Position numbers and translations under genes: made by a program
Origin: Irpex lacteus
Taxonomy: Eukaryota; Basidiomycota; Agaricomycetes; Polyporales; Irpicaceae
NCBI GenBank assembly: GCA_001986395.2
Contig: MQVO02000254.1
Span: forward strand, 1 to 12,898
Direction of reading: 5' to 3'
DNA: 12,898 nt
The notes under the pieces: generated by a model
Seen by the model: the letters and a program-made list of their open reading frames with translations, nothing else
Database searches by the model: none
Told to the model about the DNA's origin: nothing
Shown here: one piece after another, positions 1 through 7,854 of the stretch
Numbering within the stretch: the stretch's first letter is position 1
Layout of the letters: each line of letters opens with the position of its first letter

Positions 1-76
1 TTAAGTACATACCAATTTTATTTTTGGGTTTATTAACCCCCTATGAACCTTTAATAAAGCTAAATATAAATTAATT
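1..76. other. Leading intergenic DNA with a small hairpin
   Basis: No gene is visible before the first tRNA. An 8-bp inverted repeat (TTTATTAA at 29-36 and TTAATAAA at 51-58) brackets a loop containing a short C run. It could be an RNA-processing or 3'-end hairpin of a gene lying before the window, but nothing in the sequence decides this. Confidence 0.4.
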
Positions 77-148
77 AAGCCTATGATTTAAAGGTAGAAT
101 AATTTTCTTGATAAGGAATCTGTAGAAGTTCGAATCTTCTTGGGCTTA
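77..148 (+). tRNA. trnI: tRNA-Ile (anticodon GAT)
   Basis: A cloverleaf can be folded. The 7-bp acceptor stem is AAGCCTA (77-83) with TGGGCTT (141-147), including one G-T pair, and the discriminator base is A148. A short D stem (ATT/AAT) closes a loop containing the GG pair. The anticodon stem at 103-119 holds the loop TTGATAA, giving anticodon GAT. Its outermost pair is a T-T mismatch, so this stem is weak. The T arm is AGAAG-TTCGAAT-CTTCT, which is fully canonical. If the loop were shifted by one base the anticodon would read TGA (Ser), but there is no long variable arm, so Ile is preferred. Confidence 0.85.
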
Positions 149-184
149 TTGTCTTTTTTTTTTTTAATTATTCTTTTGTTTAAT

Positions 185-278
185 CCCAACCCAAAAAAAC
201 TAATTATTTCATCCGCAATTATTAAAATTTAATTTAATTAAATTTTAATTAGAGCCTAGTTTTTTTGTTGGTTTATTA
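185..278. repeat. Hairpin repeat copy 1 (perfect inverted partner of copy 4)
   Basis: This is a palindromic element. An outer stem, CCAAC..AAAAAAACTA with TAGTTTTTTT-GTTGG (186-271), encloses a second palindrome based on TTAAAATTTAATTTAATTAAATTTTAA, with a single-stranded arm containing TTTCATCCGCAA between them. The 94 bases 185-278 are identical to the reverse complement of 2754-2847. The remaining intergenic DNA from 149 to 436 contains only A/T tracts and a poly-A plus GGAGGG stretch near 280-298; I see no gene in it. Confidence 0.9.
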
Positions 279-419
279 AAAAAAAAAGGAGGGTAAAGGT
301 AATAATGATTGTTACAGTGATAAAAATTAAATATATATATATTGTTAGACCACTGTCTTTCCCACTCCTCACCTACTTTTGTCTTTTTCTTATGCTTTTT
401 TATTTCTTTATTTCTTTTT

Positions 420-443
420 TTTTAATTAGAGCCTAGTTTTTTT
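420..443. repeat. Hairpin repeat copy 2 (right arm only)
   Basis: The bases TTTTAATTAGAGCCTAGTTT and the following T run match the right-hand arm of copies 1 and 3 exactly, but the left arm and core are absent. The TAG within this arm (434-436) is the last stop before the open frame at 437, so the half-element sits exactly at the 5' edge of that ORF fragment. Confidence 0.85.
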
Positions 444-1019
444 GATTTGAAAATAATAAATTTAAATCTAAAATTATAATAATTAGAGTGGATTCAAGCA
501 CTGACAATTTCAATCATAAGGATTTCCTTAATAATGAAAATATTTCTTATGGATTAACTATAAATACAGAAAATGTATTGGAATATAAATTTAATATCTT
601 AGAATTTAGTTTAATGTTAGTTTCATATTTAAATATTAATCTCCCTGGTACTGCAGTGAAATTGAATATGTTAGCTAGATTAGTAGGAGGATACGAGTTA
701 GATAAAGCACCTGCTTTATCGAATGTTTTATTTTGTGTTTGAAGATTTAACTTGGGTATATTTTACAAGGAATATTATCTAAAGTTAATATAAAATTAAG
801 TAGTGGTAGTACAAGTAAAAAAATTTACTGTCTACTGTTCAATTTTATTTAAGTAACTTCTTAAATATCTTTGGATACTCTGCTGATGAGGTATACCAAA
901 GTTTTATAAGTAACAATAAAAAAAGTAATGTTATACTTTATAATCAAGACTCTGAAAGAGGATTTTTAACTAAAATGATAATAAAGTTTTTAAATGATAC
1001 TATAAATAATATAAATTAA
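437..1019 (+). pseudogene. Unidentified protein fragment, 5'-truncated and frame-broken
   Basis: Under code 4 the frame is open from 437, directly after the stop inside a hairpin repeat, through a TGA read as Trp at 740-742, to a TAA at 791-793. There is no ATG at the upstream edge; the earliest plausible starter is GTG at 488. Coding sense seems to continue in two other frames: one open to about 852 (containing a Ser/Gly-rich SSGSTSKK) and one ending at TAA 1017-1019 (containing NIFGYSADEVYQSF). The joins fall at an A run near 781-783 and a T run near 843-846, so two one-base homopolymer losses would explain the breaks. I do not recognise the family. The neighbouring dpo and reverse transcriptase fragments suggest a mitochondrial plasmid or intron origin, by inference only. 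It ends about 50 bases before hairpin copy 3. Confidence 0.45.
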
Positions 1020-1066
1020 AACATAGAAGAATTAAAAAAATAAAGATATTAGAAAGAATAATCGGC

Positions 1067-1160
1067 ACTCCCCCAAAAAAACTAGTTAGAATTATTTCAT
1101 CCGCAATTATTAAAATTTAATTAAATTAAATTTTAATTAGAGCCTAGTTTTTTGGGGAGT
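1067..1160. repeat. Hairpin repeat copy 3
   Basis: A full-length element with outer arms ACTCCCC-C-AAAAAAA-CTAG (from 1067) and CTAGTTTTTTGGGGAGT (to 1160), the TTTCATCCGCAA arm, and the inner AT palindrome. The tips (ACTCCCC/GGGGAGT) differ from those of copy 1 (CCAAC/GTTGG), yet still pair with each other. The right arm overlaps the 3' end of the minus-strand dpo frame and provides its last codons and stop. Confidence 0.9.
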
Positions 1161-2255
1161 TTTATAAATTCTCATAGGTAACGCAGGAAGAGTATAAGAA
1201 GAATTAATATTAACTTTAAATTTCTTATAAACAAGTTCATTAAATTTAACTAACACTTGGAACAATGATTTACAATCGATTTTACAATAAGTAAGAGCTT
1301 GATCTTTAAAGTTCCATGGTCCAGATTTATTATTATAATGTAAATCAAACAATTGTTCATAATCTGCCCTAGAAAGATCAGTAAATAATTCATAAGCAGG
1401 GAAATCCCCGCTATAATTAATATCTGAGAAGTAAAAAGGGAAATGTGTTTTAACAGTAGGTACATTAAATGATTTACACAATCTTCTTAGGCCCATAGGT
1501 AATAATAGGAATGAATCTTTAAAGATAATAGTTCTATTATTCACTTTAAATCTGATAGCCATTAATTTACCATTAAATAATAATGGTTTAACAGTGGCTC
1601 CAGGATAATTTAATAAATGTTTAAGAAGTAAGATTTCATCAAAACCAGATAGATTATGTGCATAAGCATATTTAATACTCTTTAAATTTAATAGTTGATC
1701 TAAAAATGAAATAAACATAGTTGCTTGTGCTTCCTCTGTTATATTAGTAGCAATAGAATTAATATAGTTACCCCCAGTATAATGACCATAGTAAGCTGTA
1801 ATTAGATAAGGATGATGATTACCAGAAACATTAACTGTTTCTATATCAAATGTACAAAATGTATCCAAAGCTGATATTTTTTCTTCTACTTTGTGTACTT
1901 TAAAGGGTTTAGCAGGTAATTGTTTTTCAGTTACAATTACTTCACCATCTTGAATATATAAAGTATCATGATTGATTTCTCTTCTAAAGATATTCTGACT
2001 TAATTTTGTATCAGTGAATCTTTGATCTAGAAAACCATGATAATGTACACTATTAATATTATCTTTTTGATGAATTTCTATAGGTTGTTCCCCATCAAAG
2101 ATTTTATATATTACAGTACCATCTGAAGAATCATCCACAAATTTTACTCTCCCAAAATGATGAGGATTCATATTGGTAGAGCATATCACTGTTAATGATG
2201 GTATCCATGTTCAATTCACGGGTACAACTGTTTTCTTATGTCTTGATGACAACAT
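1137..2255 (-). pseudogene. dpo: Family B DNA polymerase, exonuclease half only (truncated)
   Basis: This is the N-terminal, proofreading half of a protein-primed family B DNA polymerase of the kind carried by linear mitochondrial plasmids of fungi. Using ATG at 2255 (code 4) the frame encodes about 372 residues, with one TGA read as Trp at residue 15. The next in-frame starter is GTG at 2189. The three 3'-5' exonuclease motifs are visible: Exo I DIE (residues 137-139), Exo II HNLSGFD (about 200-206) and Exo III YCKID (about 323-327). After the conserved segment TLPALPMRIYKT the protein should enter the polymerase domain, but it runs into hairpin copy 3, which encodes the final PQKTRL and the TAA stop. 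All palm motifs are missing, so it cannot polymerise DNA. The exonuclease region has no internal stop, which suggests recent truncation. Confidence 0.88.
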
Positions 2256-2400
2256 ATGACTAGTTAATATATTTATATTGACTTAATAGTACTTTTTTTA
2301 CTATTAGATCATATGTATTTAGACTAATTAATAAATTATTTATCTTTATTATATATTATTTTATATAATATTTATTATTTAACTAGGGTAAAACTAAAAA

Positions 2401-2737
2401 TTATGACCAGTTAATACTATCTAATATTTAAGGTGTTACACCTGGCGCCATATTACCAGATTTATTTTTAATAAATTTGTAAGTATATTTTAAAAAATAT
2501 AGATAACATAAAATAAGATATATTTTACGTTCGATCACATGGTCTTTATTATTTATATATAAATTTTGCTAGACTGTCCAATTTTATAAAAACCTTTGGT
2601 TGTACATCCGTACTGTATTTACGAATTGAAACACGATTATTTACTGCAACACTTTTCCTTCAGTTTGCATTCCCAAACTCGTATACAACTTTAGATAGTT
2701 GAGCGGATACTATTGATGCTCCGTTACCATTAGGAAT
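2401..2737 (-). pseudogene. Group II intron reverse transcriptase, N-terminal fragment
   Basis: The minus strand from 2737 reads 62 codons (containing VNNRVSIRKYSTDVQPKVF, with one TGA as Trp) to a TAA at 2549-2551. In a frame offset by one base it continues as NNKDHVIERKIY... up to KSGNMAPGVTP, then a TAA (2428-2430), then ILDSINWS and a final TAA (2401-2403). The block GNMxPGV-x-P-x-x-LD is the RT-0 signature of mitochondrial group II intron proteins (family GNMTPG-x-D/T...TLDG). It is established as the region just before the catalytic RT motifs, which are absent here. One in-frame stop and one frameshift make it non-functional. It has no start codon and begins 17 bases from hairpin copy 4. 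The interval 2256-2400, between it and dpo, is plain AT-rich DNA. Confidence 0.72.
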
Positions 2738-2753
2738 TTATTACCTTAGGTAA

Positions 2754-2847
2754 TAATAAACCAACAAAAAAACTAGGCTCTAATTAAAATTTAATTAAAT
2801 TAAATTTTAATAATTGCGGATGAAATAATTAGTTTTTTTGGGTTGGG
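2754..2847. repeat. Hairpin repeat copy 4 (inverted relative to copy 1)
   Basis: Reading its reverse complement gives exactly the sequence of 185-278 with no mismatch over 94 bases. The hairpin proper is 2761-2846, closed by CCAAC and GTTGG. It marks the edge of the reverse transcriptase fragment. Immediately outside lies the near-palindrome ATTACCTTAGGTAAT (2740-2754). Confidence 0.92.
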
Positions 2848-2939
2848 TAATCCTTTTTAGCCTTAGAAAAATAAATTTAAATTTAAATAAAATTTATAAA
2901 ATAAGATAAAGCAATAAAAGTAATATAATATAAAAATTT

Positions 2940-3001
2940 TTTATCCTCAGCCTATATTCCTTTTTAATTATATAATATAAAAAAAAAAAGGGGAGGATAA
3001 A
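2940..3001. repeat. Long hairpin upstream of tRNA-Met
   Basis: TTTATCCTC near the left end pairs with GAGGATAAA at the right, and inside them a CCTTTTT run pairs with an A run followed by GG. It could be an RNA processing signal for the adjacent tRNA, or another mobile palindrome; it shares no core sequence with the main repeat family. Confidence 0.55.
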
Positions 3002-3020
3002 GGATAAAAACAAATTTTAA

Positions 3021-3093
3021 GCTGAAATGGTTTAAATGGTTAAAACATACCACTCATGACGGTATAATAAAGGTTCAATTCCTTTTTTCGGCT
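3021..3093 (+). tRNA. trnM: tRNA-Met (anticodon CAT)
   Basis: The fold is a canonical cloverleaf. The acceptor stem is GCTGAAA (3021-3027) with TTTCGGC (3086-3092), and the D stem is GTTT/AAAC. The anticodon stem TACC/GGTA holds the loop CTCATGA, giving anticodon CAT, with G rather than A after it. The T arm is AAAGG-TTCAATT-CCTTT. The discriminator would be T3093, which is unusual. Initiator and elongator methionine tRNAs, or a CAT-anticodon Ile tRNA, cannot be separated from sequence alone. Confidence 0.88.
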
Positions 3094-3316
3094 CTATAAT
3101 TCTATATTTACTAAGTTTAAATTTAAATTTTAAGTAAATAAACTTACAAATAGCCCGTAATAGTATCTTTTTAAAAAAAAAAGATAATGCTAACAACTCC
3201 TTTTTTATTAATTATAAATAAAAAGGGAAAAAATTAAGTCAAATAGAATTATAAGTTAAATTCAATCTTCAAGGTATCTAATTTTAATTAGATAAAATAA
3301 AAATAAAATAAATAAA
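3094..3316. other. nad4 leader region with two hairpins
   Basis: There is no gene. Two A/T-dominated hairpins are present: TATCTTTTT with AAAAAGATA (3164-3186), and CCTTTTTTATT with AATAAAAAGG (3199-3226). They may act as processing points between the tRNA and the nad4 messenger. No promoter motif is recognisable. Confidence 0.5.
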
Positions 3317-4772
3317 ATGTTACAATTATTATTATTAATACCACTACTAGGGAGTGCAATTATACTATTAATCCCAGAAAATAGTAAAGAAAATCAAAGT
3401 ACAATTAAAAATATAGCATTAAATATATCATTACTAAATTTTATAGTATCAATCTTTTTATGGGTTCAATTTAATTCAAATACAAGTGAATATCAATTTG
3501 TATATGAATTTACAAAATTGAGTTTCTGTCATTTTAATATAGGGGTAGATGGTATCTCATTATATTATGTTTTATTAACTACATTTATAACACCAATAGC
3601 TTTATTATCTAATTTTAATAATTTAAGTTCAGAAAAAAGTATTAAATTTTTCGTAATCTCATTTTTACTATTAGAAACATTTCAAATAGCACTATTTGTA
3701 GTATTAGACTTATTTCTTTTCTATATCTTCTTTGAAAGTGTTTTACCAGTATTATTTATAATAATCATAGTATATGGATCCGGAGTAAATAGAATAAGAA
3801 GTGCATTGTTATTTTTCTTATATACTTTAGCAGGTTCTTTATTTATGTTATTAGCAATCCTACAAATATATAGTAATTTAGGAAGTACAGATTTCACTAT
3901 TATATCATTAAGTGAAATAAGTTTAGATAGTCAAAAAATATTATGGTTAGCTTTCTTTTTAGCTTTTGCTGTTAAAACTCCATTATGGCCATTTACAGGT
4001 TGGTTATATAGAGCACACAGTGATGCACCCTTAGCAGCCTCAATCTTATTAGCAGGAACAATCTTAAAATTTGCTAGTTATGGTTATCTAAGAGTATTAA
4101 TTAACTTTTTACCTGATGCTACTAATTACTTTAGTCCTTTAGTACAAACTATTGCTATAATAACTTTAATTTATGCTTCATTTGCTACTATAATTCAGCA
4201 TGATACAAAAAGTTTAATTGCTTATAGTAGTATCTGTCACATGGCTGTTGTTATTTTAGGTTTATTTTCTAATACTATTATTGGTATTGAAGGTGCTATT
4301 TTACTATCATTAGCTCATGGTTTTGTTTCTCCTGCTCTATTTATTTGTGTGGGTGGAGTAATATATGATAGATTCCATACTAGAACTATTGCATATATTA
4401 GAGGTTTAGCTACTTACTTTCCAGTTTTCACTATCTTATTTTTGTATTTACTATAGCAAATACAGGTATACCTTTATCTCTAAACTTTATAGGAGAACAA
4501 TTATCTTTAATGGGTATTTGGGAAAGATCACCTATTATTTCAGCTCTAGGTGCTACTGGTATAGTTTCAGTGCTATATATAGTATCTATCTTTATAATAG
4601 AATTTCTTATGGTGTATATTCTCCACATTTAAAATCTGCAGAAGATATATCTAGAAGAGAATTTAACCTATTAATTACTCTATTAATACCTACTGTAATT
4701 TTAGGTATACTACCAAATGTAATCTTAGATTCTATCCATTTATCAGTTTCAACTTTATTATATTATGTATAG
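3317..4772 (+). CDS. nad4: NADH dehydrogenase subunit 4, with two one-base frameshifts
   Basis: This is a core proton-pumping membrane subunit of respiratory complex I in the inner mitochondrial membrane. From ATG 3317 the product starts MLQLLLLIPLLGSAI and carries the family landmarks HFNIGVDGISLYYVLL, FLAFAVKTPLWPFTGWL, HSDAPLAAS and YSSICHMAVVILGL, with many hydrophobic segments throughout. The first frame ends at TAG 4454-4456. The next piece (ANTGIPLSLNFIGEQ, WERSP) is one frame over, and the C-terminus (NRISYGVYSPHLKSA, ISRREFNLLI) one further, ending at TAG 4770-4772. Both breaks sit in T runs (4439-4443 and 4565-4567) that each appear one T short. Allowing for these, about 485 residues result, the normal length for fungal Nad4. 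All Trp codons are TGG. Most likely an intact gene with sequence errors; a real pseudogene or edited transcript is the alternative. Confidence 0.95.
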
Positions 4773-5290
4773 GTGCCCCTTACTAATATATAAATATATT
4801 ATATATACCCCCGTAGTAATTATTTTTATTAAAAAACTACCATTATTATTTGTAAGGCAAGGAGCATTACTCTCCATTCATTCCGCATCGGGAATTTCTA
4901 AAGGTCTTGTTTACCTGGACTTTTGGTAATAAATTTCCATCTGAAAGCTATGGTTAATAGTTCACCTTTAGAAATTGACAATCCCAATCCTATTACTTTT
5001 TCCATTATTTGAATTACATTCCCATATTTCATTTTCTGTGCCAATTTGGAAACACATGATGAAAACAGGCTACTTGAAAAGTTGGGGTTTTATTAAGAAT
5101 TTACTTCTCGTCCATCCCCAAAAACTAGTTAGAATTAATTCATCCGGTAAAGCGACCCTCGTGTTTTTGGGGGTTTGGCTGGATTGCTTCTACTGTTTCT
5201 CAATCTTATTAATTGATGTTCTACAAATCTGTTGATAGATTTGTTACTGTAGATTTCCTGATCAGTACCCCATTTTATTCTAACTAGGGG
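4773..5290. other. nad4-cox3 spacer with a 13-bp inverted repeat
   Basis: There is no convincing gene. AATTTCTAAAGGT at 4893-4905 is the exact reverse complement of ACCTTTAGAAATT at 4964-4976. The 58-base loop contains a smaller TTACC/GGTAA hairpin, and a GGAG..CTCC hairpin precedes it. The segment is richer in G and C than the surrounding spacers, so it may be a remnant of a structured RNA such as an intron piece. An 86-codon frame at 4975-5235 crosses hairpin copy 5 and looks spurious. Confidence 0.5.
5116..5172. repeat. Hairpin repeat copy 5 (divergent, short)
   Basis: Arms CCCCAAAAAC (5116-5125) and GTTTTTGGGG (5163-5172) close a loop that keeps the family arm TAGTTAGAATTAATTCATCCG but has lost the inner AT palindrome and the GAGCCTAG right shoulder. 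It reads CATCCGGTAA where full copies have CATCCGCAA. Confidence 0.75.
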
Positions 5291-5470
5291 ATGGGTATTA
5301 TAATCGGTAACATTATCATAATTAATACACTTAATAATGCTGTACTTTTTAATAAATTATCTAGAATAGCTGTAATCATTGTGATTGTTGTTGTAAATTT
5401 TAAAATATATATTAAATTGCTTTGATCTTACTCATTAAATAATAAAGGAAAAAGGTTTAGGGTACTTTAA
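5291..5470 (+). CDS. Small hydrophobic ORF (59 residues, code 4), uncertain
   Basis: The frame runs from ATG 5291 to TAA 5468-5470 and has one TGA read as Trp. The product is dominated by Ile, Val, Leu and Asn, with a likely membrane segment (IAVIIVIVVV) followed by a Lys-rich tail. This resembles in style the C-terminal tail of the 265-residue membrane protein at 11012-11809 (hydrophobic segment, then basic end), so it might be a fragment of a related gene; that is inference. It could equally be a chance frame in AT-rich DNA. The stretch 5471-5660 between it and cox3 shows nothing but AT tracts. Confidence 0.25.
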
Positions 5471-5660
5471 ATTTATTAAATAAAAGGAATGGAATAATAT
5501 AATTATTCTACACTAAGCAATCAAATTAAACAGAATATGTTTATTAAGACTAATTAACTTTAATGAAATTAAGTTAAACTTTATTTTCTTATTTTATTTA
5601 AATAAAATAGGTATAGTCAATTCTTTTGATGTGAGTTTTAAATTAAAAAAAAAAATTAAT

Positions 5661-6480
5661 ATGACAAGTTTAAATTTAAATAGAAGTCTTTTACAATTTT
5701 TCCCTTACCATCTGGTAAGTAGATCACCTTGGCCTTTATTAGTAAGTTTTTCTTTATTAGTATTAACTTTATCTGCAGTTATGTATATGCAAGGTTTACC
5801 TAATGGAGGATATTTATTATTATTAGGATTTGTTTTAACTGCTTACGGTATGACATTATGGTTAAGAGATGTAACAACAGAAGCAACATACGAAGGAGCA
5901 CATACTTCTCAAGTACAAAAATGGATTAGTAATAGGTTTTGTTTTATTTATTGTAAGTGAAGCTTTTGCTTTCTTAAGTGTATTCTGGGCTTTCTTCCAT
6001 TCTAGTTTATCACCTGCAGTTGAAATAGGTGGAGTATGGCCACCTCAAGGTATTACAGCTTTAGATCCTTTTGCTATACCTTTATTAAATACTATTTTAT
6101 TGTTATCTAGTGGTGCTTTTGTAACATACGGTCACCATGCTTTAATACAAGGAGATAGAAAAGGTGCAATTAAAGGAACATTATTAACAATAATTTTAGC
6201 TGTAATTTTCACTTCTTTACAATATTATGAATACTCAGAAGCAGCTTTCTCTATATCAGATTCAGTATTTGGTTCAGCATTCTATGCTTCAACAGGGTTA
6301 CATGGAATTCATGTTATAGTAGGAACAATCTTTATCACAGTAGGATTCTTTAGAATAGTACAGTATCACTTCACAAATAGTCACCATCAAGGTTTTGAAG
6401 CTGGTATTTTATACTGGCACTTTGTGGATGTAGTTTGGTTATTCTTATTCATAGCAGTATACTACTGGGGAGGAAACTAA
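5661..6480 (+). CDS. cox3: Cytochrome c oxidase subunit 3, with one one-base frameshift
   Basis: This is a core membrane subunit of respiratory complex IV. ATG 5661 is chosen because it gives MTSLNLNRSLLQFFPYHLV, leading straight into the conserved HLVSRSPWPLL. An in-frame GTG at 5631 would only add a Lys-rich leader. The frame breaks after EGAHTSQVQ and resumes one base over as GLVIGFVLFIVSEAFAFL, WAFFHSSLSPAVEIGGVWPP, GHHALIQGDRKGA and the C-terminal YWHFVDVVWLFLFIAVYYWGG, ending at TAA 6478-6480. The break lies in an A run (5917-5921) that is one A too long. With four A's the segment would read QVQNG, as expected for the family. The allowed length is about 272 residues, normal for fungi. 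All Trp codons are TGG. Real loss of function is unlikely given the strong conservation on both sides. Confidence 0.95.
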
Positions 6481-6690
6481 TTTATTTATATATGTATACC
6501 CCTTTGTATTATAAAATAATTCCTAGTTCAAATTATATATTCTTTAATTTTAACTCTTATTCTATAAAATAATGAGCAGTGATAAAGAACAAAAAGATCT
6601 TAAAGAAAAAAAAATAATAAAAATAAATAAAATATATTTAATATCTAATTTTACTTTGGCTAACTAACTCTATTTTATTTTAATTTATAT

Positions 6691-6747
6691 TAGCTCCACA
6701 AAAAAAATTGGTGGTCCTATAGATTAGAACGATCTGAATAGGAGCTA
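6691..6747 (+). ncRNA. Compact foldable RNA element (unclassified)
   Basis: TAGCTCC (6691-6697) pairs with GGAGCTA (6741-6747) over 7 bp. Within it CCAC/GTGG and CCTAT/ATAGG can form further stems, suggesting a three-way junction. It is too short for a tRNA and has no anticodon arm. It may be the upstream part of the structured region that follows. The spacer 6481-6690 has no gene. Confidence 0.35.
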
Positions 6748-6837
6748 TAAGGCTACTTTATAACGCTGATATTTATAGTTACTAATTGATAATTATTATT
6801 ATTAAAAACACTCATGAAAGCTTATCTCAGGTAAAGG

Positions 6838-7510
6838 GTGTGCCTGTAATAAGAACCTATCCAATGGAGATCGTACAAGAAGTATGGTTACTGCGTTGGA
6901 AAACTAGCATATCCGCAGCTCATATGACTGGAGTCTTTCAGCACGTTGGACGGATACTATGTTGTGACATGAAGTTTTTAGTGGTATACTACGGTATTAG
7001 CTTAAATATGATATTAAGATATAAAGGGCTATTACCACTCTCTTTCACTAAAAAGACTGGTGGTTAACAATCCCTGATGAACTTCTTATGGAGCGCCCTA
7101 GAACAACTCCTCTGAAAATATATGCCTTGCAGGGGCGAAAAAACCTTGCGACACAACTATGTCTTAACTTAGAAAGTTAAAATTTACGTTATGGTTTTAA
7201 ACGAAAAAGTGCACTGAAACATGTAGGTACAAGGAATATTGCTTGAGATTGCATTCAATTAGCAATGATTCGGGCACCATTAGCCTTGGGATGATGAACG
7301 GAATGGTAAAGATAAGTTAAAGAGGAGGGGGGTACTCCGTCCAAACAATTGTAGCGCCGGCACACCGGCAGCTTACAACCATTTGAACTCCGTGCAGTCT
7401 CTTGGTGATTAAGACAAAAGATCAAAGATTGCCCCCAAGATCCTTGGGGAATGCAAGGGTTGAACTTTATTTAATAAAGCGGTAGGAACAAGAGTGACTG
7501 TAGCTAAGAT
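6838..7510 (+). ncRNA. Probable group II intron remnant (domain I-III-like RNA)
   Basis: This is a long, relatively GC-rich, highly foldable non-coding stretch. It begins with GTGTGCC at 6838, matching the group II 5' consensus GUGYG. Blocks further on recall domain I of group IIA introns as I remember them from Ll.LtrB: CAGCACGTTGGACGG, GATATTAAGATATAAAGG and AAGTGCACTGAAACATGTAG followed by GTACAAGGAA, in the same order. Stems include TTTTTAGTG/CACTAAAAA (6975-6983 with 7046-7054), TTAACTT/AAGTTAA (7164-7180), GCCGG/CCGGC (7356-7369) and CCCCAAG/CTTGGGG (7433-7449). No domain V hairpin (AGC..GAAA..GTT, 34 nt) is found downstream, so splicing seems impossible in cis. No conserved rRNA blocks are present. 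A 93-codon frame at 6786-7067 inside it lacks protein-like features. Confidence 0.55.
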
Positions 7511-7639
7511 TAATTAAAATAAAATCTTTATTCAAATAGTTTTATTATCTCTCTGATTCTTTAACCTTACTCATTATTTTATAATTGTAAGAGTTTCAAA
7601 TATTCTTATTAGATTATGATTCTTTAGTTTAACACACTC

Positions 7640-7718
7640 CCTAAAAAACTAAATAATTATCCGGTATTATTAAAATTTAATTAAATTAAATTTTTAATTA
7701 GAGCCTAGTGTTTTTAGG
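7640..7718. repeat. Hairpin repeat copy 6
   Basis: Arms CCTAAAAAACTA and TAGTGTTTTTAGG flank the ATCCGGTATTATT arm and the inner palindrome TTAAAATTTAATTAAATTAAATTTTTAA, with the usual GAGCCTAG shoulder. The tip is CCT/AGG rather than CCC/GGG, again paired. The flanks 7511-7639 and 7719-7854 contain no gene; the latter has two copies of TTTTTATCGTAA. Confidence 0.85.
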
Positions 7719-7854
7719 TTCTTGATTGTGAGAGTTCAAATGATTAATAGTTTAGTCTACTCATTTTTATCGTAAGTTCTATTGTATACAATAGGTCTAC
7801 CCCTTTACTTCCCCGACTATCACGGGGATAGAGTAATAATAGTTCAATAGATTT

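Noticed and set aside
1250..1465. A 71-codon minus-strand frame
   Set aside because: It lies inside the dpo exonuclease frame on the same strand in another frame and is a shadow of it.
4431..4628. A 65-codon minus-strand frame
   Set aside because: It lies opposite the conserved part of nad4 and has no features of its own.
4975..5235. An 86-codon plus-strand frame in the nad4-cox3 spacer
   Set aside because: It starts with TTG, runs straight through a hairpin repeat copy, and has no recognisable protein features.
6691..6747. A possible tRNA just after cox3
   Set aside because: The closing stem is good, but the element is only 57 bases long and lacks an anticodon arm and a T arm.
6786..7067. 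A 93-codon frame in the group II-like region
   Set aside because: It begins with a run of Ile codons in AT-rich DNA and then follows strongly stem-forming sequence; the RNA structure explains the region better.
6838..7510. A ribosomal RNA gene
   Set aside because: None of the highly conserved small- or large-subunit rRNA blocks (such as the GTGCCAGC-type or decoding-site sequences) is present.
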